NCBI GenBank assembly: GCA_017468115.1
Contig: JAFUJS010000021.1
Span: 10,460 to 74,459 of the forward strand
DNA length: 64,000 nt
Reading direction: 5' to 3'
Source of the DNA: Clostridia bacterium
Lineage (GTDB): Bacteria; Bacillota_A; Clostridia; Oscillospirales; CAG-272
Shown: positions 52,820 through 60,380 of the stretch, one piece after another
Numbering within the stretch: position 1 is the stretch's first letter
Layout of the letters: each line of letters opens with the position of its first letter
Translations under genes and position numbers: made by a program
Notes under the pieces: model-generated
Database searches by the model: none
Seen by the model: the letters and a program-made list of their open reading frames with translations, nothing else
What the model was told of the DNA's origin: nothing

Positions 52820-54415
52820 ATGAAGGTAATTGCAATTGTTGGGCCTACGGCTGTGGGTAAGACAGCTCTTAGTATAGAGCTGGCAAAGCGACTTAACGGC
52901 GAGATTATCTCTTGCGACTCCATGCAAATATACAAATATATGGACATCGGTACGGCAAAGCCCACCTACGAGGAAAGGGCAGGGGTGCCACACCATCTTA
53001 TTGACATAAAAAGCCCAAGCGAGCAGTTTTCCTGCGCTGACTATCAAGCTCTTGCAAAAAGAGCGATTGAGGACATAATAAGCCGTGGCAAAACTCCGAT
53101 TTTCTGTGGCGGCACAGGTCTTTATCTTGACAGCGTTTTGGAAATTCCGTCCTTTTCGGAAACTGCAAAGGATGAGGAATACAGGTCCTACCTAGAGGGT
53201 GTTGCTCTTGAAAGGGGCAACGAGGCGGTTCACAAAATGCTTTCAGAGGTAGACAAGGAAAGCGCCGAGGCAATTCACCCAAATAACCTAAAAAGGGTTA
53301 TACGTGCCCTTGAAATTTACAAATGCACAGGGGTTACAAAAAGCGAGTGGGACAGGCGCTCCAAGGAGCAAAAGCCGCCCTACGAGAAAGAGGTATTTTT
53401 CTTAACCTGCAGGGACAGGGAAACACTATATAACAAAATAGATAAGCGTGTAGACCTTATGCTTGCCGAGGGGCTTCTTAGCGAGGCAAGGTGGCTATAC
53501 GAAAACAGCTTTTTGGAAAAGCAATACACCGCATCAAGCGCCATCGGCTACAAGGAGCTTTTGCCATACCTGAGGGGAGAGTGCACGCTGGACTTAGCCG
53601 TTAAGCAGCTGAAGCTATCAACAAGGCATTATGCAAAGCGCCAGCTTACCTGGTTCTCAAAGCACGAGGATTATCATAAAATCTACGTGGATACAGAGGA
53701 GCCGCTAGCCACAGCCCTTAGCATCTTAGAGGGGAAAATGGATACAAGAAAAGAGCAAATAAAAAAGAGCTACCAAGCGGTAGTAAATAATATAGACAGC
53801 CTAAGAGGGCAAAGGCAGGTAACGCTCCTTGCCGCAACAAAAATGCAAGGCGTAGAGGATATAAACTACCTAATTTCTCAGGGCTGTGGGGTCATTGGGG
53901 AAAATCGTGTAAATGAGCTGCTTGAAAAGTACGAGGGCTACGACAAAAGTGCAGAGCTGCACTTTATCGGCACTCTGCAAAAGAACAAGGTAAAATATAT
54001 CATTGACAAGGTAAGTCTAATCCACTCTGTCGATAGCATAGGACTTTTAGAGGAAATTAATAAAAGAGCTGAAAAAATCCACAAGGTTATGGATATATTA
54101 ATAGAGGTAAATAGTGGCAGGGAGCAAGCCAAGGGTGGCATTTTGCCCGAGGACGTGTCTGACTTTTACAAAAAAGCCAAGGAATATAGCTCCGTGCGTG
54201 TGCGTGGACTTATGACCATGGCGCCAAGATGCGAGAGCCGTGAGGAATATCTACATTATTTCGGCATTGTAAAGGAGCTTTTTGACACACTATTTAAGGA
54301 CGACAAAACCGCAATTTTATCAATGGGTATGAGTGAAAGCTACACCTACGCAATAGAGGCAGGCGCTAATCTTGTAAGGGTGGGCAGCAAAATATTTGGA
54401 GAAAGGAAATACTAA
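52820..54415 (+). CDS. miaA: MiaA-YggS fusion protein
   Basis: 531 residues in one open frame. Residues 1-306 are tRNA dimethylallyltransferase MiaA (P-loop IVGPTAVGKTALS at 4-16, DSMQIYKYMDIGTAKPT at about 34-50, then STRHYAKRQLTWF). Residues 307-531 are the PLP-binding homeostasis protein YggS/YlmE (PLP Lys341 in AATKMQ, FIGTLQKNKVKYI, VNSGREQAKGG, MSMGMSESYTYAIEAGANLVRVGSKIFGER). GAGGGGAAAA precedes Met307 (53738), so separate YggS could also be made. MiaA modifies A37 of tRNA; YggS controls PLP balance. YggS normally heads the sepF-yggT cluster, which follows here. Confidence 0.9.
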   Translation: MKVIAIVGPTAVGKTALSIELAKRLNGEIISCDSMQIYKYMDIGTAKPTYEERAGVPHHLIDIKSPSEQFSCADYQALAKRAIEDIISRGKTPIFCGGTGLYLDSVLEIPSFSETAKDEEYRSYLEGVALERGNEAVHKMLSEVDKESAEAIHPNNLKRVIRALEIYKCTGVTKSEWDRRSKEQKPPYEKEVFFLTCRDRETLYNKIDKRVDLMLAEGLLSEARWLYENSFLEKQYTASSAIGYKELLPYLRGECTLDLAVKQLKLSTRHYAKRQLTWFSKHEDYHKIYVDTEEPLATALSILEGKMDTRKEQIKKSYQAVVNNIDSLRGQRQVTLLAATKMQGVEDINYLISQGCGVIGENRVNELLEKYEGYDKSAELHFIGTLQKNKVKYIIDKVSLIHSVDSIGLLEEINKRAEKIHKVMDILIEVNSGREQAKGGILPEDVSDFYKKAKEYSSVRVRGLMTMAPRCESREEYLHYFGIVKELFDTLFKDDKTAILSMGMSESYTYAIEAGANLVRVGSKIFGERKY

Positions 54416-54416
54416 A

Positions 54417-54806
54417 ATGGGACTTTTTGATTGGTTTAAGAAAAAGAGAGATTACGACGAGGACGACGAGAATTTCGAGGACGAGACAGAGGGTGCCGAG
54501 GTCGAGGCAGCCGTTTCCCTTGAGGGCGCTCTGGAGCTTAAGATTTGCAAGCCAAAGACATTTGAGCAGATGCTTTCTGCCGTTGACTACTTGGTTCTTG
54601 GAAGAACTGTTCTTCTGAATCTTGAGGGCGTTGAAAAAACTCTTTATCGCAGAATGATTGATTTTATTAGCGGAGCTGCATATGCTCTCGGAATGACAAT
54701 TAAAAAGGCAACAAATGATTCCTTCCTAATCGCACCAAGAGATGTTGACGTCAGCGGAGAGGTATTTGACAATAGCGACGGAGATGAGGAATTTTTTACG
54801 GTGTAA
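54417..54806 (+). CDS. sepF: Cell division protein SepF
   Basis: 129 residues from ATG 54417. N-terminal membrane-binding helix MGLFDWFKKKR, acidic linker (about 13-40) and SepF domain (about 45-125, ICKPKTFEQMLSAVDYLVLGRTVLLNLEGVEK, RRMIDFISGAAYALG). Links FtsZ to the membrane and can replace FtsA. Separated from the MiaA-YggS stop by one base. Confidence 0.93.
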   Translation: MGLFDWFKKKRDYDEDDENFEDETEGAEVEAAVSLEGALELKICKPKTFEQMLSAVDYLVLGRTVLLNLEGVEKTLYRRMIDFISGAAYALGMTIKKATNDSFLIAPRDVDVSGEVFDNSDGDEEFFTV

Positions 54807-54809
54807 AAA

Positions 54810-55094
54810 ATGGAAGCTTTAAGAATAATTCTTTTAATAATTTACCACCTGCTGGATGCGTTTAGCATGCTTATGCTGGTTAGCGCAATCCTTTCCTGGA
54901 TACCACCGGCAAGGGAGTCAAAATTCTACGCAGTAATCGAAAGAATCATAGGTCCGATTCTAAACCCCATAAGGAGATTCCTTTTTAGGTTTGAGTGGGT
55001 AAGAAGATGCCCTATTGACCTGTCCTTTTTAGTGCTCGTTTTGATAGTGGGCTTGGCATCAAGCTGTGTGGGAATTCTTTATAACGCAATTTAG
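54810..55094 (+). CDS. YggT family membrane protein
   Basis: 94 residues with two membrane helices (about 5-27, 62-88) and the family core ILSWIPPARESKFYAVIERIIGPILNPIRRF. YlmG/YggT proteins accompany sepF and have a role in division or osmotic balance that is not settled. Confidence 0.9.
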   Translation: MEALRIILLIIYHLLDAFSMLMLVSAILSWIPPARESKFYAVIERIIGPILNPIRRFLFRFEWVRRCPIDLSFLVLVLIVGLASSCVGILYNAI

Positions 55095-55102
55095 GAGATA
55101 TA

Positions 55103-55624
55103 ATGACACAAATTCTGATTTTAATAGGCATTATCGTTGTGGGTATCGGTGTTGACCAGCTTACAAAGGCGCTTGTCGTTGCCTTTATGCAGGTTGGGGA
55201 TTCAATACCGCTAATACCCGGCTTTTTGCACCTTACCTTCGTGGAAAACGACGGTATGGCATTCGGCTTGGCAGACGATAGCGTTGGCAGAGTAATATTT
55301 ATGGTGGTTTCCACCATTGCCATAATAGGTATTGGCGTTTATCTTTTCCGCTTTTGCAAGGAAAGGATGCTGCTCAAAGTGGGACTTGCTATGATTATCA
55401 GCGGTGGAATCGGCAATATGATTGACCGCATTTTCCGCTATAACGTGGTAGATATGATAGACTTCTGTGGCATATGGAAATATGTTTTCAACGTGGCAGA
55501 TGCGCTTGTTTGCGTTGGCGCAGGCGTTGTGGTTTTGGCACTTGTGCTTGATATTATCAAGGACAAGAAAAATAAAAAAAGCTCCCCAAGTGAGGAGAAG
55601 GAAGATGGAAATAACTCCAAATGA
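55103..55624 (+). CDS. lspA: Lipoprotein signal peptidase
   Basis: 173 residues with four membrane helices. Cleaves signal peptides of prolipoproteins, of which this window encodes several. Catalytic motifs: GGIGNMIDRIFRYNVVDMIDF (about 97-117, first Asp in MIDR) and FNVADALVCVG (about 130-140, second Asp in VAD). The motif VENDGMAFG differs from the common VENTGAAF. Its end overlaps the rluD start by 20 nt. Confidence 0.93.
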   Translation: MTQILILIGIIVVGIGVDQLTKALVVAFMQVGDSIPLIPGFLHLTFVENDGMAFGLADDSVGRVIFMVVSTIAIIGIGVYLFRFCKERMLLKVGLAMIISGGIGNMIDRIFRYNVVDMIDFCGIWKYVFNVADALVCVGAGVVVLALVLDIIKDKKNKKSSPSEEKEDGNNSK

Positions 55625-56534
55625 TATGAAAAAACGCCTTGACGTGTATGTTTCCGAGACTCTGGACATTACTCGCTCTGCAGCGCAAGGGCTTATTGAC
55701 GAGGGCTTTGTTCTTGTAAACGGCAGGGCTGAAGCAAAGAACTATCGCCTAAGGGACAAGGACCTTGTGGACATTGAGGAAAGAGAGCCAAAGGAGCTTT
55801 CGGTTGAGGCAGAAAATATCCCCCTTGACATTGTGTTTGAGGACGAGGATATTATAGTAATAAATAAGCCGTCGGGCATGGTGGTACACCCTGCGCCCGG
55901 CAACGAAAGCGGCACCCTTGTAAACGCCCTTTTGTATCATTGCAGGGACGGGCTTTCGGGCATAAACGGCATAATTCGCCCCGGTATTGTCCATAGAATC
56001 GACAAGGACACAAGCGGTCTTTTGGTTGTGGCAAAGAATGACGAGAGCCATGTGTTTTTGTCCTCGCTTCTTAAGGACCACCAAATAAAAAGAGTATATT
56101 ATGCAATTCTGACAGGCAGACTAAAGGAGAGCTGTGGCAGGGTGCATAACTTTATGGCACGCCATCCTGCCGACAGAAAGAAAATGGCAGTTGTTTCCCC
56201 AACCCACACAGGCGCAAGGGAGGCAATAACCAATTATGAGGTAATAGAGGAGTTTTCCGGATATTGCCTTGCCAAGATGGAGCTTGAAACAGGAAGGACC
56301 CACCAAATAAGGGTACATATGAGCAGCCTTGGGCACCCAATCATAGGGGACATAGTCTATGGCGGCGGCAAAACCCAATTTGAAAAAGCAAACAAGAGCC
56401 TGCTTGATGGTCAAGCCCTGCACGCAGGGGAGCTTTCCTTCCCGCACCCAAGGACAAGGGAAATGGTTACCTTTAAGGCAGACCTACCCGAAGCCTTCAA
56501 GACCCTTCTTGCAAGATTAAGAGAAAAGCAATAA
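55605..56534 (+). CDS. rluD: RluA/RluD-family 23S rRNA pseudouridine synthase
   Basis: 309 residues from ATG 55605, behind GAGGAGAAGGAAG. S4-like RNA-binding domain (about 1-65), then the pseudouridine synthase domain with catalytic Asp in IVHRIDKDTSGLLVVAK (about 127-143) and RTHQIRVHMSSLGHPIIGD (about 226-244). Modifies uridines of 23S rRNA helix 69. lspA-rluD order is classic. Confidence 0.92.
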   Translation: MEITPNDMKKRLDVYVSETLDITRSAAQGLIDEGFVLVNGRAEAKNYRLRDKDLVDIEEREPKELSVEAENIPLDIVFEDEDIIVINKPSGMVVHPAPGNESGTLVNALLYHCRDGLSGINGIIRPGIVHRIDKDTSGLLVVAKNDESHVFLSSLLKDHQIKRVYYAILTGRLKESCGRVHNFMARHPADRKKMAVVSPTHTGAREAITNYEVIEEFSGYCLAKMELETGRTHQIRVHMSSLGHPIIGDIVYGGGKTQFEKANKSLLDGQALHAGELSFPHPRTREMVTFKADLPEAFKTLLARLREKQ

Positions 56535-56563
56535 AAATGCGACCCTGTGTCGCATTTTTTTAT
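56532..56563 (+). terminator. Terminator, palindromic repeat copy 4
   Basis: 19-nt palindrome as in copy 1, followed by T7; ends the rluD transcript. Confidence 0.85.
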
Positions 56564-56655
56564 CATCAAAATTTTTGAAAATCTTCAAAATACCATCAAC
56601 CTTTTATCAAAAATTTGGTCTAATATGTAAATAGAGGGATAATTTACATCGTCTT

Positions 56656-56688
56656 AACCTGAACAAGGTTGAAGCGTGTTAATATAAT
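56656..56688 (+). promoter_or_regulatory. Promoter with palindrome of the second lipoprotein
   Basis: TGAACA (56660-56665), 17-nt spacer, TATAAT (56683-56688). The -35 box lies inside the perfect inverted repeat AACCT-GAACA-AGGTT (56656-56670), a candidate operator. Confidence 0.5.
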
Positions 56689-56715
56689 TAGAGGGAAACA
56701 AAAGGAGGACTTTTT

Positions 56716-57762
56716 ATGAAAAAGATTTTAATGCTAGTCGCTCTTGTAATGGCTTTATGCCTATGTGCCTGTAATACGCCCTTGCCACCCAACGATAGTG
56801 AATCCAGTCAAACGGAGACAGGCGTGGGCGGTGGATTAGCTACTGACAACGATGATGCCGACAGTATTGGAAACGTTGTCAATGTGGCATATGCACGGAA
56901 TATAGAACACGAGGGCTTTTACAAAAAGTTAGACTTGAATATAGATGGAAGCGATTATGTCGGAGAGGCATTCCCTGAAATGGTGTCGTATTATAAAATT
57001 TTAGATACCTACGAAAAGATTAGAGAAAAGATTCCAAGCATAACCCAAGAGCAATTAAACGAAATAAACCTTTCAAATAACAAGTTTGTTATAGTAAGAG
57101 AGGCGGACACCCGTCTTTATGGTCGAGTAGAATCCGGTGAATATGGATTTAAGGGTATAAATCTCAGTAAGGAAGGATCCACTATAGATCACTACTATCA
57201 AGAGGTGAGATTTGATGGCGCTACGGAGCCGGTGCCAGAGCCAGATGACTTCGTCTATTATTGGTATTTCTTTATAATTAAGCGATCTGAATTTTCTGAG
57301 CCTCATAATATAGAGGGCGAAATAAAAATCCAAGCAAAGTCTCAGGTGGATATAAAAAATGCTGATGGTTACAACGGCTATCATGTAAAAAGTTGTGAGC
57401 TTGATTTGCCAAATAACACGATGATATATGTGCGAGGCAACCAGGACATAGAGAAACTGAACGAAAAGCACCCTGGCTTGAATATTCCACTTCTCACGAA
57501 GGATGGATCTACACGTAAATATTTGCTGATTTACGTAGAAAATGCAGTTAAAAACCTGCCATTGTACACCTTTCATAGCGTTAGCACAACGGGCAATAAC
57601 CTGTATATATCATTAGAATACAGCAAGGAATGGGAAACAACCGATAAGAGCTGTCTTTACTACATAGCCGTGCCCGAAATGGAGGGCTATGAGTCAGAGG
57701 ATATAGTTGTCCATTTCATTGTAACAGAGGTAAACACCAGCTTGGCAAAATATAAAAAATAA
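56716..57762 (+). CDS. Orphan lipoprotein, family A paralogue
   Basis: 348 residues. Signal peptide MKKILMLVALVMALCLCAC, lipobox LCAC (Cys 19), followed by a low-complexity Ser/Thr/Gly segment to about 55. Homologous along its length to the protein at 32987, with the same landmark segments (GGGLATD, ILDTYEKIREKI, INLSNNKFVIVREA, GEYGFKG, YSKEWET, VHFIVTEV). No catalytic or binding motif recognised. Probably surface-exposed. Sits alone between an operator-like promoter and a broken palindrome terminator. Confidence 0.72.
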   Translation: MKKILMLVALVMALCLCACNTPLPPNDSESSQTETGVGGGLATDNDDADSIGNVVNVAYARNIEHEGFYKKLDLNIDGSDYVGEAFPEMVSYYKILDTYEKIREKIPSITQEQLNEINLSNNKFVIVREADTRLYGRVESGEYGFKGINLSKEGSTIDHYYQEVRFDGATEPVPEPDDFVYYWYFFIIKRSEFSEPHNIEGEIKIQAKSQVDIKNADGYNGYHVKSCELDLPNNTMIYVRGNQDIEKLNEKHPGLNIPLLTKDGSTRKYLLIYVENAVKNLPLYTFHSVSTTGNNLYISLEYSKEWETTDKSCLYYIAVPEMEGYESEDIVVHFIVTEVNTSLAKYKK

Positions 57763-57805
57763 AAGCTAAAGACAAATCAATCAAAACAAAAAATGCGACC
57801 CTGTG
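57747..57805 (+). repeat. 59-nt direct repeat, left copy
   Basis: Covers the last codons of the lipoprotein gene and the first half of the palindromic terminator (up to GCGACCCTGTG). The right copy is at 58314-58372 with one mismatch (C versus T). Confidence 0.75.
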
Positions 57806-57883
57806 GCACAAATACTGAGAAGACGTGAAAGGGTCGCCATCCCCCCGTCTAAATACACCCACAATCACAAGGAGGAATGATAT

Positions 57884-58285
57884 ATGAAAAGGCTGATTGC
57901 CGTTGCTTTCGTGATTTTGCTAATAATGTTTTCTATTATGTCTTGTGAAAAAGGAGAAGAACCGAAAGAGATCGAATACGAAGAGGGCATATATCACGAT
58001 AAAAATTTGGATGATAATCTTGGGAGCTACAATGGCACAGTGATTGCCGATAAAAATGTTGCTGTTGATGTAGCAACATCTATTTTCAACTCTCTTTTCA
58101 AAGACAAGGTGGATGAAGGATATGCTCCACAGCTGGTATTTTATGACAAGGAAGAGGATTTATATGTAGTTTCCTTTTGGAACGGTTCTTGCTATGACGA
58201 TGGTACGGTTTCGCTTGGAGAGGAGTGTAGTATTGCTATTCGAGCTAGCGATGGAAAGGTGCTGAAAATTTGGTTTGCGGAGTGA
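57884..58285 (+). CDS. Small lipoprotein, NTF2-fold immunity-like
   Basis: 133 residues; AAGGAGGAATG upstream. Lipoprotein signal with lipobox IMSC (Cys 21). The mature part (about 45-133: DKNVAVDVATSIFNSLFKDKV, PQLVFYDKEEDLYVVSFWNG, SIAIRASDGKVLKIW) resembles NTF2-fold immunity proteins that neutralise polymorphic toxins. No toxin is nearby. The gene lies inside a cassette bounded by 59-nt direct repeats. Family call is from memory of the pattern. Confidence 0.6.
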   Translation: MKRLIAVAFVILLIMFSIMSCEKGEEPKEIEYEEGIYHDKNLDDNLGSYNGTVIADKNVAVDVATSIFNSLFKDKVDEGYAPQLVFYDKEEDLYVVSFWNGSCYDDGTVSLGEECSIAIRASDGKVLKIWFAE

Positions 58286-58313
58286 AGGGAATGGGGAGCT
58301 GTCCTCTGTCCTA

Positions 58314-58372
58314 AAAATATAAAAAATAAAAGCTAAAGACAAATTAATCAAAACAAAAAATGCGACCCTGTG
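58314..58372 (+). repeat. 59-nt direct repeat, right copy
   Basis: Matches 57747-57805 except one base; carries the intact terminator palindrome. Confidence 0.75.
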
Positions 58373-58383
58373 TCGCATTTTTT
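58351..58383 (+). terminator. Terminator, palindromic repeat copy 5
   Basis: 19-nt palindrome with A6 before and T6 after, between the small lipoprotein and the convergent asparaginase. Confidence 0.8.
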
Positions 58384-59398
58384 ATGATTTTGTAAGCTCG
58401 CCACGGAGATTTTCTTCCATTAGAGCCTTGATTTCTTCCTTGGAGTAGCCCTTGCTAAACAGATAGTAGAGCTTGGCAACGCAAGCCTCGGTTGTCATAT
58501 CAAAGCCGCTTACAGCACCTGCTTTTTTAAGGGGAGAGCTGGTGGCATAGGTGCCAAGGGAAACTGTGCCCTGTGGGCATTGAGAGGAAACGGTAATAAC
58601 CGAGCCGGCATTAAAGGCGCGCTCGATAATCGGCAAAAGGGCATTACCCTCGCCTGGGATGTTTCCTGCGCCAAAGGTTTCAAGCACGATGCCCTTTAGC
58701 TTTTCGGTCATCAGCTTATCAAAAATGGGAAAGCGAATGCCGGGGAACACCTTCAAAACTCCGATTGGCACGTCCAACAGACGACAAAGGGTAAGCTTGT
58801 CCCCTTGTGGCTTTGGAGCAGGCGGAACAGGCAAATATCTGATGCTTATTCCTGCCTCGCAAAGTCGTGGGCAGTTTGGAGAGTCAAAGGCTAAAAGGCC
58901 GTCAGCAGACATCTTTGTGGAACGGTTTCCACGAAGTAGCCTGCCACCGAAATACAGACACACCTCGCCAAATTTTCCGTCCTGTGCAATTAAAAGCGAG
59001 GTAACCAGATTATCTCGTCCGTCGCTCCTTACCTCGCAAAGAGGAATTTGTGAGCCGGTCAGAATAACAGGCTTACTCAGATTTTCCAGCATAAAGGAAA
59101 GGGCAGAGGCGGTATAAGCCATAGTGTCCGTGCCGTGCAGGATTACAAAGCCGTCGTACAAATCGTATCTTGAGGCAATTTCCTCGCCAATTCTGTTCCA
59201 ATCTCCAACCGCCATATCGGACGAGTCAAGAAGGGGGTCCATCTCGAAAAAGTCAAAGTCGGGCATAGCCTCGTTCCTTAAGTCCTCAATGGTGTCAAGT
59301 ACAGCCCCAAAGTAGCCCGCCTTAGGAGAGTAGCCACTCTCGCCACGGAGCATACCAATGGTGCCGCCTGTGTGTATTAAGCAAATTTTCTTTTTCAT
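58382..59398 (-). CDS. ansA: L-asparaginase (type I)
   Basis: 338 residues from ATG 59398. Hydrolyses asparagine to aspartate and ammonia in the cytoplasm. Motifs: KKICLIHTGGTIGML with the first catalytic Thr (about residue 12), and HGTDTMAYTASAL with the second Thr (about 90-102). Type I asparaginases are about 330-340 residues, which favours this start. An in-frame GTG at 59494 would add 32 poorly conserved residues. A recognisable ribosome binding site is missing before either, so the start is not certain. Confidence 0.85.
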   Translation of the reverse strand: MKKKICLIHTGGTIGMLRGESGYSPKAGYFGAVLDTIEDLRNEAMPDFDFFEMDPLLDSSDMAVGDWNRIGEEIASRYDLYDGFVILHGTDTMAYTASALSFMLENLSKPVILTGSQIPLCEVRSDGRDNLVTSLLIAQDGKFGEVCLYFGGRLLRGNRSTKMSADGLLAFDSPNCPRLCEAGISIRYLPVPPAPKPQGDKLTLCRLLDVPIGVLKVFPGIRFPIFDKLMTEKLKGIVLETFGAGNIPGEGNALLPIIERAFNAGSVITVSSQCPQGTVSLGTYATSSPLKKAGAVSGFDMTTEACVAKLYYLFSKGYSKEEIKALMEENLRGELTKS

Positions 59399-59540
59399 AT
59401 TATGGTTTACGGGAGAGAATAAAGCCGTAGTAAAGCGGCAAATGCTCCCGCCTTTCGTGTCTGAATTTAATGTGTGGGGAAAATTGTTACACACTTATTT
59501 TAACATATCGGCACTCTTTTGTAAATAACCAAAATAAAAC

Positions 59541-59569
59541 TTGACATATAATATAAGTAGTGCTAAAAT
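59541..59569 (+). promoter_or_regulatory. Promoter of the FMN riboswitch-ribU unit
   Basis: TTGACA (59541-59546), 17-nt spacer, TAAAAT (59564-59569). Confidence 0.85.
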
Positions 59570-59584
59570 AAAGTAAAATAAATA

Positions 59585-59702
59585 ATCTTCGGGGCAGGGT
59601 GCAATTCCCTACCGGTGGTATAGCCCACGAGCCTTTTTGGTTGATTTGGTGAAATTCCAAAGCCGACAGTACAGTCTGGATGAAAGAAGAGTATGCTGAC
59701 TT
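59585..59702 (+). promoter_or_regulatory. FMN riboswitch (RFN element)
   Basis: Conserved RFN blocks in order: TCTTCGGGGCAGGGTG, AATTCCCTACCGGTGGT, GCCCACGAGC, GAAATTCC, AAAGCCGACAGT and AGTCTGGATG-AAGA. When FMN binds, the terminator at 59715 can form and shut off ribU. Confidence 0.95.
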
Positions 59703-59714
59703 ATGCGTATCTAT

Positions 59715-59743
59715 GCCCTCGTTTTAGCGAGGGCTTTTGTTTT
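59715..59743 (+). terminator. Riboswitch-controlled terminator
   Basis: GCCCTCG-TTTTAG-CGAGGGC followed by TTTTGTTTT, just after the FMN aptamer. Confidence 0.85.
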
Positions 59744-59760
59744 CCCGAGAAGGAGTATAT

Positions 59761-60369
59761 ATGAAATCAAAAAAGGCAAGAAGCATTACCACAATCGGTG
59801 TTTTCTGCGCCCTTGCATATGTTTTATCGGTGCTTACAAGCTTGGTTGTACCAATCAAATTTAACGAATTTCTGGGCTTCGACTTTAAGGACTCGGTAAT
59901 AGTTATGGCAGGCTTTGCATTGGGTCCCTACGCCACAATAATTATCTCTCTTGTTGTTTCCTTTGTTGAAATGGTAACAATAAGCACCACAGGACCCATT
60001 GGAATGGTTATGAATATAATCTCCAGCGTAACCTACGCAATAATTCCGTCCCTGCTTTACAAGAAAAACAGGCGCTTTTATATGGCAATTATCGGTCTTG
60101 TCCTTGGCACACTTGTTACAACAGGGACAATGATACTTTGGAACTTTCTTATAACCCCTCACTATAACGGCACACCCCAAGAGGTGGTAAACGGCATGCT
60201 TTTGCCTGTATTTTTGCCCTTCAATCTGATTAAATACAGCATAAACACAGTAATAGCAATTGTGATTTACAAGCCGGTGGTAAGGGTGCTGCGAAAGGTG
60301 CTGCTCCTTGACCAAAAGCCGAAAAAACAGGACCCCGTGTCCGAAATTGAAGAAAAAAAGGCGGATTAA
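59761..60369 (+). CDS. ribU: Riboflavin ECF transporter S component
   Basis: 202 residues from ATG 59761 (AAGGAG upstream). Binds riboflavin and works with a shared ECF ATPase/T module. Six membrane helices; opening ITTIGVFCALAYVLSVLTSL and the substrate-binding stretch VPIKFNEFLGFDFKDSVIVMAGFALGP (about 37-63) are those of RibU. The FMN riboswitch directly upstream confirms the substrate. Confidence 0.93.
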   Translation: MKSKKARSITTIGVFCALAYVLSVLTSLVVPIKFNEFLGFDFKDSVIVMAGFALGPYATIIISLVVSFVEMVTISTTGPIGMVMNIISSVTYAIIPSLLYKKNRRFYMAIIGLVLGTLVTTGTMILWNFLITPHYNGTPQEVVNGMLLPVFLPFNLIKYSINTVIAIVIYKPVVRVLRKVLLLDQKPKKQDPVSEIEEKKAD

Positions 60370-60380
60370 CCGCCTTTTTT
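60353..60380. terminator. Bidirectional terminator after ribU
   Basis: AAAAAAAGGCGG-ATTAA-CCGCCTTTTTT, shared with the convergent fucosidase. Confidence 0.8.
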
